Of a stretch of 64,000 bases of DNA, positions 1 to 11,899 are shown one piece after another. How positions within the stretch are numbered: the stretch's first letter is position 1; each line of letters opens with the position of its first letter. The stretch spans positions 704,748 to 768,747 of the forward strand of contig JAHGAU010000032.1 of the NCBI GenBank assembly GCA_019925105.1, given 5' to 3'. The translations under genes and the position numbers were made by a program. This DNA comes from Niebla homalea. Lineage: Eukaryota; Ascomycota; Lecanoromycetes; Lecanorales; Ramalinaceae. The notes beneath the pieces were generated by a model that was not told the DNA's origin, did no database searches, and saw nothing but the letters and a program-made list of their open reading frames with translations.

Positions 1-3000
1 ATAATATTATTAAAGGTAAAAAAAAGCTTAAAAAGGTTTAAAACTTAAATTAATAAAGGAAAGTATAAGTTAATTAAGGTTTTAAAATAATTATTTATTA
101 TTATAATAAATAAAATATATTTATTACGTTTTATAAAAATTAAAAAAAAATTACATTAAGGAATATAAAAAGGGAGAATACGGTTCTTTACTTAAGGCTT
201 AAAATCTTTAATTATAAGCTTCCTTCAATAATAAAAAGATTTAACTTTTTAAAATACGTAAAAAGGTATTTTACCGTTATATTAAGCGTAACGTTAATAA
301 AGATATATAATAACATCCTAAATAAAGGGATTATTAAAGGGGGATTATTTAAGATAACCCGGTTATAAAATAAAACGGTAAATATTTATTAATATTTTAA
401 ATATTAAAACTATAAATATATTATTATAAAATACTTTAATATTATAAAATATACGGTTTATATTAAAGGTTATAATACTTATAAATATATAAAGTTAATA
501 ATTAAAAAGCTTATAAAGGGCGTACTTAAATACGTTACGTATAATAAAGAAAGATATTTAATATAAGATTTTAAATATATAATAAGAGTTAAAGAGATTA
601 AACGTAAAAAAACCCGGATAATTATAAAAATCTAACGGTATAATATATACGGAATTAATTTAACGGGCCAATTAAAAATAACCTTAAAACGTAAGCTTAA
701 TTAATTAAATAATAAAGGGTAAATAGCGGTAACGGATAAAATAAAAAAAAGAAAGCTCCTTATAATTTTAACCTTAAAAGCCGGCTATTTTACGTCTTTA
801 ATAATAACCGGGAAGGTATTAAATTAGAAAATACTTAACTTTAATAAGAAGTCCATAATTTAAACGGATATAAATAAAAAAGCCTTTATAAGGGTTAATA
901 TATAATATATTAACGCTTTTAAGAATAATATAATATAACGTCCGTAACGAAAGAATTAAAATAATAATACCGATATTTAAGTTTAAAAAAGTTAAAAATA
1001 TTAATATTATAATAATATAGAAATTATTATATAACCCGTATATATATTCGTTTATTAACTTAAAAGAAAGGTTTTATTTAACCTTTAAAGGGGATAAAAT
1101 AATTAAAATATACTTCTTTATAAATAAATGGTTTAACGTAAATAGTTAAAATATTATTTATTACGGTAGAAACCTTTATATATTCCGTATTATAAAAGAA
1201 AAAAACTTAAAAAACGACCTTAATATTTATAACGCGTATAATCTGCCGTTAATTAATAAAAAGAAACCGTTTACGATACCGCTACTTAAAAAGGTCTTAA
1301 TTACTTTAAATAAGTATATATTACTTAAAGATTTTAACTTATATTATTATATATAGAATAAGGAAAAGCATACGATAAATTACGTTAAATCGGAGGACTT
1401 ATTAATAATTATTATTTAAGTTAATTTTTTATTATTAATATTATAAAAAATTATTACGTAAAAAAGTTATAAGTTTAAAATAATAATTAATTTAATAGTT
1501 ATAACGTATAGGCCGCGAAAAGACTTAAAATATAACTCGGATTATATATTAATATAAATAACTTTAAATTAAACCGTTAATATAATTTTATTATTACCGG
1601 TAAGGAAAACGTAAAAGACGGTTAAGGTAATAAAGGTTTATATAAAAGTAAAGGAAATAATAATATAGTTCACGGAGCTCCCTTAATTAAATAATAAAGA
1701 CCGAATTAACTTTTTTATAAAGTAAATAATAAAAATATTAAATAAAATAATTAATAAAATAATCCCGATAATAAAATTTTTTTAAAGAATTAAAATTTAT
1801 TAAAATAAAGGATATACAACTATAATTATAAAGGCGAAAAGGTTAATAAAGTAAACTTTTAAATATAAAAATTAAAAGATATTTAATTAATTAAAAATTA
1901 CTTAAAAAGAAAAAAAGAAGATTATTAAGAAAATTAAATAAATATACTTTTAATTTATAATATATAACTTAACGGTTTTACCTTATAATATTTAAAAGTT
2001 AACGAAATATAATAAAGAATAAAATAAAAAACTAAAGTTTATCCTTAAATTTCCGTTTTTTAAGAAATTTAATAATATATTAATTAATACCTTTAACGGT
2101 AAAATTAAGGTCCTTAAAGGAGTATTTTTCCTTTTTCCGTTAGAAATTAACTTAAACGATATTAATAACGGTATATACCCCGATCCTATATTAATAAATA
2201 AAGTAATAATATAAAATATAATAATTAAAGCGATTAATAAATTAAAGAAAAATAAAACCTTAAAATTAAATAAGATCCTTAATAAATTGTTATTAATAAC
2301 ATTATTATTATTTAAGAGGGTTTTTATTTATTTCTTTTAAGTATATTTTAACGTTGGTTATTACTTATATAAGTTTAAGGAAATAAAGATAATTATCCTT
2401 AAGAAGTTTATTAAGCCGGATTATTTTAAAGCAAAATTTTATAAACTTATTATATTCCTTTATATATTAAAAAAAGCCTTAAAGACGGTAATAATAAAGA
2501 TCCTTAATAATTATATAAAGAATTACGGACTTCTTTTTAATTAATAAATAAAAATAAGGATAAATCGGTTAATAAAAATAGCCCTTAAAGGATTAATTGA
2601 CGGTATATATATAGTATAAAATTATAAAAAAGGCATATTATAAGTTTTCTTTTTCTTAATATTATAAGTACTTTTAATAAAGTAAATTACTAAAGGTTAT
2701 TATATAACTTAAGGAAAAAAAGGATATTACTTTTTTTAATTAAATAAATAAAGAGTTTCTTAAGTAATTAAGTTATATTAATTAACTTAAGATAAAAAAT
2801 AAGCCCGATAAAGCCCGTTATAATAAGAATTCTTTAAAGATTACTTATTTTTTTATATATTATTTTTATTCTTTAATAATTTATTAATTAAGAAGTTTAT
2901 TAAGTTAAAATAAAAAATTTAAGTTAAAAACTATATTAATAACGTTTACCTTTTAATTTATAATACTTTTATATATATGAACTTTTTAAAACTAAAATAA

Positions 3001-4700
3001 GCTTATGAAGTTTATCTTTAATAAGTAAAAATTTATAGGGCTTAATTTACGCCGTATAAATATAAGCTTATTTATATAATTAAAAACCCAAAATTATATA
3101 ATATAATAATTATAATAAACTTAAATAAAATTATAATAAAGCCGGATATTAATATTAAAGTCCTTAATCTTTAAATAAATAGGAAACTTAATTAAAAAGA
3201 CTATATAAAAAAGGTTTAAAAGAAGATAACTTTATAAAAAAAGTTTTTATTTATTTCATTATATTAATATAAGAAGTTACGTTATAGAAGGCCCGGACCG
3301 TTTATTAGGCCGTAATAAAATTAATTATAATATACGTTATAGCTATTTAATATATACTTAAAAATACTCCGGGATATAAAAAAAAGCTTATTTAAATATT
3401 ATAAAAAGTTTAAAATTAGTATTTAAGAATAATTAATAATATTTATAAAGTAATCCTTATTCCGGTATTAAAGTTTAAGGTTTTTATACCGTTAATTAAA
3501 ATCTTATTAAATTAAATAGTTACTTAAATAAGGCTAAAGAAATATATATACTTAATTACGATAATAAAAAACGGGCGGATTTATTAGAATCTTAATAAGC
3601 CTTAAGTTAAAGGGAGTAAATTAAAAATATTTATCTTTTTTCTTATTAAAATAAAATAAAAATAAGTTAAAAAAGAAGTTAATTTTATTAATATCCCGGA
3701 AATTAATTTAAATGTATATAAACTTCCGTTAAGCGTAAAAAAGACCGAGATTAAGGGGATTTAAAGAATAAAGGTTATAATAATTACCTTATAGATTACG
3801 ATAATATAAACCGAGTATTAACGGAGGTATAAAGACTTTATATTTTAAAGTTATCGTTATTTAACTTTTAATAATAAAAAGATTATTAATAAGTATTTCC
3901 GTTATTATAATATTATAAAAAAGGATAATAACGTATTAATAATTTAACTCCGGATAAATAAAAACGGTTTAACTTATTTCTTATTTACTATATATACCGG
4001 AGGTTAAATAAACGCCGGATATAAGTATAAATAAAAAAAAGTAAAACGCTATATATATCCTTATTTTTTTATTTTTTATTTACGGAGGTTAAGTTAAAAC
4101 TTATCGTAAAAACTAATATTTATAACTATTATTAAATATTATCTATAAAGTAAAGTATTTAAATAACCGTTAAGTTTATAATATTTACCAGATTACTATT
4201 ATAGTTCAGTTTTATTATAAAGATAAATAAAGTTATTAAAGACCTTATAAAGAAAATTTATTATTAATTAAGGAAGAAAAAAAGAAGCGGAAACCGGTTA
4301 TATTAATTATATAAATCGGAAGGCATTTTCTATAGCCATAAGGATATAATAATAAATACTTATTAAAAGTTTTTAAAGGAGTTAATAACGATAATAATAT
4401 AAGAAAGGTATATATTAAATATATAAATATTAATAAGGATATTTAAAAGCGTTATATAAAATTAAAGTAATATAAATATATAAAAGACTAGAAAAGTAAT
4501 AAGTTTAAAGGCAGTCCCTATAAGGATACGGTTATAATATTATTGATTTTCGTAAGGGAGTTAGAATATAGGAAGTATATAAATAGATCATTACTCTTTA
4601 AACGGCCGTTAATATTTTCTACCTTAAGGGATAAAGGGTAAAAACTTGGTCAATATCGGTTTTTACTTTAACGTTATAAGTATCAGGTTTTTACGGTTAC
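1..4700 (+). pseudogene. RIP-decayed LINE ORF2 (endonuclease - reverse transcriptase)
   Basis: This is the relic of the LINE polyprotein: an APE-type endonuclease that nicks the target, then a reverse transcriptase for target-primed reverse transcription. The endonuclease motif normally written LGDFN reads LKDFN at 1324-1338. Reverse transcriptase text follows at about 2230-3330. The catalytic aspartate pair, expected as F/Y-x-D-D, reads YINN at 2932-2943: both GAY codons became AAY, the G-to-A change expected from RIP. Past the active site the frame still resembles Tad-type elements, with a stretch reading INRKLN just before a KDY/KDH segment near 3175-3200. Stop codons lie mostly at former Gln or Trp codons. 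The C-terminal region (about 3400-4700) cannot be assigned to RNase H with confidence. Confidence 0.8.
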
Positions 4701-4790
4701 CAGCAAGGCCAAAAAGCCGCGTATTAAGGAACGCCGGAATTAGCTTAGCTACATCCGTAGTATAAATCAATCAATTAATCAATCAATCAA
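1..4790 (+). mobile_element. LINE-1: Tad-like non-LTR retrotransposon, 5' part outside window
   Basis: This is the 3' four fifths of a LINE; its first roughly 1 kb lies left of the window. It aligns throughout with LINE-2 (16948-22740), position 1 here matching about 17941 there. The 3' end is the shared LINE tail (GAACGCCGGAATTAGCTTAG at 4729-4748) followed by a (TCAA)n run to 4790. The sequence right of the tail continues Gypsy-A gag, matching Gypsy-B at about 53660, so LINE-1 inserted in Gypsy-A gag. The copy is saturated with RIP-type changes and is dead. The target duplication cannot be tested because the 5' end is outside. Confidence 0.9.
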
Positions 4791-7700
4791 ATTAATAAAA
4801 TAAACTATTAAGAATTTAAGGATAAGCTTTTAAACTTAATAATTAATCCGGAAAACCGTTAACTTTTTTATTATAAATAATTTAAGGATATTGAGTAACG
4901 TTTTAATTAAAAAATAATATAGTTTTATAAAAATTTAAAAACTATAAAACAGAATTTATTATTATTATTAAATAAATTTTATATTTATATAATTTTTATA
5001 AAGCTTTTATTAAAGCTTAAAATTAAAATCCTTATAATTAATAAGGTATTAAAACCCGGGATAATATTATAACGGCGGCGATTATATAAAAGAATAATTT
5101 AAAGCGTATTATTAATAATAATTAGAAAGTTAATAAAGGTAAATCCCTTGAAAATAGGGTATTTAAATTTAATTTTAATGGCTTAAAGCCGACGCATACC
5201 TTTATTAAAATTAATTTTTATAATTGAAAACGTAAAATTATACTTAAAAATTTTAACGTTACCCTTAAAATAAATAAAAACGTTAAACATTATATATATT
5301 ACGGAAAGTGCTATTATGTATCCGATTATTTTACCGTTTTATAAAATAAGGTTTTAATAATAAGCGTAAAATCCTATTAAAAAAATAATATATTAAAAAA
5401 CAATAAAACTTTAACGACGCCTTAAAGTTAAAATTAATAAAAAGATAATTCAAAATATATCCGGTTTCTATTATTAAAGGTTAAACAAGTTTTTAGGATA
5501 ATCCTTAATTATTAAATATATTAATTAATATTAAAACTTAAATAAATTTAATTTTCTAAATATATACGGTTTAATAAGACTTATAATTAACTTCCGCCGT
5601 TTTACCGTAAGCGGCTTTTTTTAATAATAAGTAAATCTTTTATTATAATACTTATTAATTATAATATTATTTAATTAATAATTAAAAATAAAAAAAGTAA
5701 TATAAGATATTCTTTTACGTTATTAATTAAAAAGGTTTAAACGTAGTCCTTAATTTATTAACTCTATGTATTTTATAAATAAGAATTAGTTTAACGGCGG
5801 ATAAATAGCGTTTTAAGGTTAATTCTTATAAGTTATAAATTAATAACGTTAATAACTTTAATTAAAGGTTAACGGAAATTAATAAGGTTTTTATAATTGT
5901 TTACGTAAACGTAATAACGGAGTACTTAAAAATATTATTAATCCTTTAAGGTAATTTAACGTATATAAATATTATAAAAGAACCTATTAATTAAAACGTC
6001 TTAAAAGAGTTAAATAAATATATAAATGTTTTTTTTAATAATATAATTAATACTTTACTTAAATTAAAATAAGGGGATTACGTTATTAACTTAAATAATA
6101 AAGAGTTATTATATAATCTCTTATATAACCTATTTTAAGTAAATTTAACGGAACTCCGGCGGTATTTTAAGGATACTATAACCTAAGGTTAAATTCATTA
6201 TTTAACGTTGCCTATAAACGCCTTAATCCTTTTTATACTTAAGAAGGATAATAACCTTTATCTTTATATCGATTATTATAAATTAAATATAGTTATAGTT
6301 AAAAATCAATATTTATTACGTTTAATTATTAAGACCCTTAATTAATTAAATAACTTTCAATAGTTTATTAAGTTAAACTTTAAGGATACTTATTACCGGT
6401 TACGGATTAAGTTTAACGATAAATAAAAGATAATATTCTGTACGCGTTACGGTTACTTTAAGTATTTCATTATACCGTTTAAGTTAATTAACGCCCCGGT
6501 AACCTTTTAAGCTTATATTAATTATACCCTTATTAACCTTATTAATATAACTTATATAGTTTATTTAAATAATATTTTAATATTTAATAAGAATTTAACG
6601 GATTATTAACGTTATATTTAATAAATTTTTAAGTAATTTTATTAATTTTAACTTTACGTTAATCTTAAGAAATATTAATTTAATATTATTTAAGTAGAAT
6701 TCTTAAGGGTTATCGTTTCTATTAAAGGGATTTAAATAGATTAAAAGTATATTTAAATAATTAAAGATTAACTTACCTTAAAAACTTACCAGGAAATATA
6801 GGTTTTCTTAAACTTTATAAATTTTTATCGTTATTTTATTTATAAATATTTAAGGATAATTAAGCCTTTAATTGTTTTACTTAAGGGTAATATAAAAGAG
6901 AAAAAGGCTGGCCCGTTAAAGTAAAATAATACGGTAAATACGGCGTTTTACCGGCTCCGTGAAATATTTATTAACGCGTTATTACTCCGTTATTTTAACT
7001 TAAAATAGGGGGTATAAATAAAGATTAATATATCCAATTTTATTATTATAGGTATCTTATCTTAATAGTTTAAAAAGGGTTATTAACGTTTAATTACGTA
7101 TTAATCCAGAAAAATAGCCTTTATTAAATAAAATCATAAGATATATAATTAAGAGCTCCTTATTATTATTGCGGCATTTAAGTAATAATGGTATTATTTA
7201 AAAGGGAGCCTTAAGGTTATTTAAGTATAAACGGATTATAATAATTTCTAAAAATTTATAAAATAATTAACGTTAAACTTATATTAAGTTAAATAAACCT
7301 TAAAGCTTATTAATTATAACTTTAAAGTATTTTATCATTAAAGTAAAAGAAACCTTATTAATCCTTTATTAAGATATTTAAATTATAAAGGAATTTTACC
7401 TTTTAATATTACCTTATTATTTACTTTATAAAATAAGTTTATACTTTAATCCGATAAGTTAATAAAGCGTTAACGGACGGTGGCTATTAATTATTAATTA
7501 TTATTCACTTTAAGAGGTATTTAGGTTATTATCCCGTAAAAAGAGATTTAATAATTATTTAAAGGGCCTTATAAGGAATCCAGGCCGATTAAGTTATTAA
7601 TTAAGGATTTATAGGTTAATAATATATTTATATATAAGATTAAAGACGATAACGTAATATTAACGTATTTTTATTAAGGTTATAATAATACTTAAAAATT

Positions 7701-8995
7701 CAATCTAAATAACCTTATTATTTATAAGGATTATATATATATCCCTTATAATAAAACGGTTAAAAAAAGTTAATTAATAAGTATTATAATAACCTATTAA
7801 CGGGCTACTTTAAACCCGAGAAAACGTATAAGCTTTTAACTTATGAATATTATTAAAACGGTTTAAAAGCCTAAATTAATAACTATATTAAAATATATAA
7901 TACTTATTAAAAAATTAAGGTATTACGTTACCGCCTTTATAATAAGCTTACTTTATTCCTTTAACCGGCCGTACCTTAAAAAGAATTCAATATAAACTTT
8001 ATTACGGACTTATCTATAAGTAAAATTAAAAATAATATTTATAATTTAATTTTAATAATTATAAATAAATATAGAAAGATATATAAATACCTCTTCGTTA
8101 TAAAATAAATCGATACCGTTACGTTAATGGACCTTTTCTTTAAAAAAAATCGTATTATAATATAATATACCGGCTAAAATTATAATTAATTAAGGGTTTT
8201 TATTTACTAATAAATTCTAAGGATCGGTATATTATTATATAAAGATAAAGCGTAAATTAAATACCGCTTTTTATCCGTAAACGGATAATTAAATAAAGCG
8301 TTAAAATTAAGGTTTTAAGTAATATTTAAGGACCTTTCTTAACTTTAAATAAAGAAATTAAATAAGATTATTCTCTTTAATTAAATTTACTTATATAAAC
8401 TTAAAATATTTAACTTTAAATTATAGCCCTTTTACAACGATATATAATTATAATTTAAATATTTATTTTAAACTTAAGGATAAGTATATAAAGGAAAAGA
8501 TATTTAGAATAAAAAATAAAGTTAAAATATTATATAAAATACGATTAATATTAACGAATTAATAGCGCTATATTATTAAATGAATTTAAAAAACGTATAA
8601 TAAGAAATATAAGTTAAAATTATATAATATTAATAATTTAATAATATTAAATATTAAAAACCTTAAGTTAAAGTAATTAAGTAAAAAGCTTATATTTTAA
8701 TTTATAAAACCCTTTAGAATTAATAATAAGATTAAAACGTAAGCGTATCGTTTATTCTTTTTTATTATTTATTAAATTTACTTTATTATTTATATTTCTC
8801 TTTTAAAGTTTTATTATATTTACGTTAACGATTAAACGGCGGAGGCTATAATATAAGTATTTAAATTAATTAATAATAAAAAGGAATAAGTAATTAAAGA
8901 AATTATTAATAGGGTTAAAAGTAAAAAAAGCGTTTAATATTAAGTTAAATAAGTTAATAAAGCCTTAAATATAATTAATTAATGCCGGAAGCGGA
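4791..8995 (+). pseudogene. Gypsy-A gag-pol relic (zinc knuckle, RT, RNase H, integrase, chromodomain)
   Basis: This is the relic of the structural and replication polyprotein of a chromovirus-type element. A gag zinc-knuckle-like segment lies near 5290-5335, with the Cys/His positions largely turned to Tyr. Reverse transcriptase begins near 6219 with text close to the family motif before the first palm strand (ILFILKKDN, then IDYYKLN). The palm segment reads YGYFKYFIIPFKLINAP near 6440-6505, and the catalytic YLDD reads YLNN at 6562-6573. Integrase is recognised near 8177-8225, where the usual SDRG-x-x-FTSKF text reads N-stop-G-x-x-FTNKF. A chromodomain-like segment (KEIINRVKSKK) lies at about 8875-8990; the equivalent is found in Gypsy-B at 49470-49590. 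Stops fall at former Gln and Trp codons. Confidence 0.85.
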
Positions 8996-9610
8996 CTTAA
9001 AAGACTCTTAAAAATTATAGGAATAATATAACGAAATAATACGGAATAAGAAAAGACGTAAATAAGGTTATAACGCCGCGATAATAAAAGTTATATATAT
9101 AATTAATAATTATATATATAATTAATATTATAGTTATTTAACCCTTATACGTTATCTTTCCGTAAGATTACTGGAGTTTAAACTTTAATTAATAATTTTA
9201 TTTATTGCGGGTACTACGTATACGGATAAGCCGACGTTACGGAGGCAATTATCTTTATTATAATATTATAATTAATAAAAGTGGCTTTAATAATAACCGC
9301 GATAATACTAAAGGTAAAGAAGCGTAAACGCTAAATATAAGCGCTTAAAGCATTATTAAGTTAAGGATATTAAGTAAATAAAGTTATCGAGGTAATAAGA
9401 GATCGATAAGTATATTTATTAAGGTTACGTTGGCGCTCCGGCAACTTTAATAATATTATTTATTATATTACTTTTCATAATATATAGATTATAAGTGCTT
9501 AACGCTTAACGTTATTAACTTTAACGCTTAATATTAAACTCCAGTAATATTAACGTATAAAAATAAAAGAATAATTTATAACTTTACGTTAACGCGGATT
9601 ACCTTCTTTT
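8996..9610. other. Gypsy-A 3' non-pol region, first part
   Basis: This stretch follows the chromodomain and matches Gypsy-B 48890-49470 in reverse complement. It holds a short AT palindromic run (ttatatatataattaataat near 9090) and some less mutated GC text at 9160-9250. I see no sense-strand frame. It ends at the Copia insertion, and 9606-9610 (CTTTT) is the left copy of the Copia target duplication. Confidence 0.7.
9606..9610. repeat. Copia target-site duplication, left copy (CTTTT)
   Basis: CTTTT directly abuts the TGTTGAAG end of the left LTR. The identical five bases follow the other LTR at 28501-28505. A five-base duplication is normal for LTR-retrotransposon integrase, and it fixes both ends of an 18.9-kb insertion. 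Confidence 0.92.
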
Positions 9611-9772
9611 TGTTGAAGTTAAGAGGTATAAGTTTCTTAATTATTACTATGTACAAAGTGAGACTATATGCAAGGCTATATGCCGCTATCTTACTTAAGC
9701 TTAGTACGTCCGCCTTATCTAATCTGATCCGCGTTACGTAATCTTTTAAATAACGATCTTATATATTTAATA
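9611..9772 (-). repeat. Copia 3' LTR (162 bp)
   Basis: This is the 3' LTR in the minus-strand sense. It aligns end to end with 28339-28500 at the same length. The outer end keeps TGTTGAAG. The inner end reads tttaata where the other copy keeps ttcaaca, a C-to-T change of RIP type. The GATCCGCGTTACG core is retained in both. Confidence 0.92.
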
Positions 9773-9781
9773 TTCTCCTTT
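9773..9781 (-). promoter_or_regulatory. Copia polypurine tract
   Basis: On the minus strand AAAGGAGAA lies immediately 5' of the LTR. This is the expected primer site for plus-strand DNA synthesis and supports the minus-strand orientation. Confidence 0.7.
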
Positions 9782-9789
9782 AAACTTCG

Positions 9790-11854
9790 TATATAGCCCG
9801 TAAATCTTACTTATTAAATAGCTCCTTTATAACCTTAACGTTATATCCTTTTATATAAGAGTCTAGTTACCGTATTTACTAAGTAGCTCCTTTAATTATT
9901 AAGTAATTAGCTCCCTTAATTATTAAGTAGCTAACTCCCCTATATAGTTACTACCTATTTATTACTTATTACCCGGCTTATTATTAAGTCCGTTATCAAT
10001 AAGTATACGGTCTTTAAACTATCGATATAATAGCTCCTTAAGGCTTAACGCCCGTTTAAACTATATAAAAGTCTTAATAAATAGGGCCTTTATTAACCCG
10101 TTAATTACCTGCTCCGTAATATAAATATACTCGAGATTAACGGTATTAACCTTAAGTTATTCCCGTAGCCAATATAGTTAAATACTTATATACTTTATCC
10201 TTACGTAATATACCGGGTTTTTAATTAATACGATAGCCCCTTAATTATTACTATAAATGATAATAATAAGTATATATCCAGATTTATCGGGTTATATTTA
10301 CTTTAATAAGTCCTTTAACCAGATAGCTTCCTTAATAACTTACGTTTATCCCGTATATTCGGCTTTATAGGTAAATAACGTTATAATTAGTTACTTTTTT
10401 GAAAATTAATAAATCGGTATACTTTTTACGTTAAAAAAGTAGTTTAAAATTAACCTACAGGTAAAGTTAACCGTAAAATTGGAGTTAATATACTTATTAA
10501 GAGCCTTAAGCTTATTCTTATATATTAATTAAAAGTATATAATAATCTATAAATAATATATAATTTACCTTATATATAACCAGTATTAATAAAACGGATT
10601 TACGGAATATTAATTAATAATTATTATTATATAAACTATATCCGGTTATATATTAAGTATAATATATATTAATAAACCTATAGTTAATTAATATTATTAT
10701 TTAAATTCCGGCTTTACTTAATAGCCCTTAAATAACGGTTCCGGCTTAAAATTAACTTATATAAATATATATATTAGGTAAGCTTTTTATTAACCGTAAT
10801 CTTATATTATTCTTTTAATATAAACTTTTTAATTAAGACGGATTATTTAGTTTTATTGGTCTTACGTAATAATAATATTTAAATAATAACTTATTAAACC
10901 TAAATTAAATATACGGAGGGGCGAGCGTGGCGGAATGGCATTTTTGAGTGCAGAAGATAAACTACAGAATGGTCGAACATTTTAAGGGTAGGGGACGATT
11001 TCGCCAAGAGCCCTTAAACCCCATCCGGTAAGTTACGTAATTAATATAGATAAAGCAATAATAAATATCCGACGATTCACCGGTACCCGTAATTAACCCT
11101 AAATAAGCCTAATTACCACGTAGGGCCGGTAAAAAGGGGTTACGGGGATTTAACGTTAAAAAATTAAAGTTAGGATTAAATAAGGTTAATCCGAAAAGTT
11201 ACGTAATAAAATACTTAAAACGTAATTTAAGCATTAAGAGAAATAAAGTTATATAATTAAGGTTATTTCCTTCTGATTAAGCTTATTATTATTATTAAAT
11301 TCTTACCGCGGATTATAACGTTAAAAAGTAAAGGATTTTTAGCGGAAATAATAAATTAAGGATTTAAGGTAATTATTAATCTTAATCGGGTTAACGTAAA
11401 GACTTAATCGTAATATTAAGGTAAATAACTACGGGGGAGAGGTTTTTATTTAAATTAGGTTAATATCTAGGGTAAGTTAAGGCTAAGTTAATTAATTACG
11501 GTTTCTTCTTCCCTTTTAAAATTAAAACGATAAGTTTAAAATAAGTTTAAATATTAAGATAACTATAACCTAGCCACCAGCATTATAGAACGCTGAAATT
11601 AGCTTAAAGTAGCTAAACTCATGTATAAACAAATCAATCAATCAATCAATCAAATATACGGAATTCTTAATTAAATACGGCTTTTAAGTCCCGAATCCCT
11701 TATTTAAATAAATTAGTTATTAAAACGTTATCTATATATATAATTATAATCGTATTAATTTTAAGGTAAAAGAATACGTAATAGTCCGTATAAATAAATT
11801 TAAAATTTTATATAATTATAAACTCCCAGAAACGATTATATTATAGTTATAATA
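9790..11854 (-). pseudogene. Copia pol relic, C-terminal half (RT active site, RNase H)
   Basis: This is the distal part of the Copia polyprotein, cut from its N-terminal half by LINE-4 and itself cut by the SINE at 10918-11651. The catalytic YVDD of reverse transcriptase reads YIDN at 11727-11738 (minus), followed by VLITN, close to the usual Copia text. Near 10240-10160 the frame reads GAIVLIKNPVYYVR followed by IKYISI. This matches the end of Copia RNase H, which usually has Asn-Gln-x-Ala then a Lys/Thr-Lys-His-Ile-Asp-Ile segment. Stops at Gln and Trp codons show RIP. The frame ends before the polypurine tract at 9781. Confidence 0.85.
10918..11651 (+). mobile_element. SINE-like element with tRNA-type head and LINE-type tail
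   Basis: This is a 734-bp non-autonomous insertion in the Copia pol relic. The 11-bp duplication AAATATACGGA is at 10907-10917 and 11652-11662. The head is GC-rich and barely mutated. It contains TGGCGGAATGGC (about 10926), close to a pol III A box, and GGTCGAACATT about 45 bases later, close to a B box lacking one T. The 3' end (11588-11651) shares GAACGC-GAATTAGCTTA with the LINE tails and ends in (TCAA)n. The body from about 11040 is AT-rich and has no reading frame. Movement by the LINE machinery is inferred from the common tail. Confidence 0.75.
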
Positions 11855-11899
11855 ATTATTTTAATTTGATTGATTGATTGATTTATACTACGGATTTAG

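Noticed and set aside
9085..9130. A possible origin or hairpin regulator (TA-rich palindromes)
   Set aside because: The run is a simple AT repeat found in the equivalent part of Gypsy-B with different length; nothing more supports a function.
10918..11651. A 5'-truncated LINE copy
   Set aside because: Only the last about 60 bases resemble the LINE. The head has pol III-like boxes and the body does not align with LINE ORF2.
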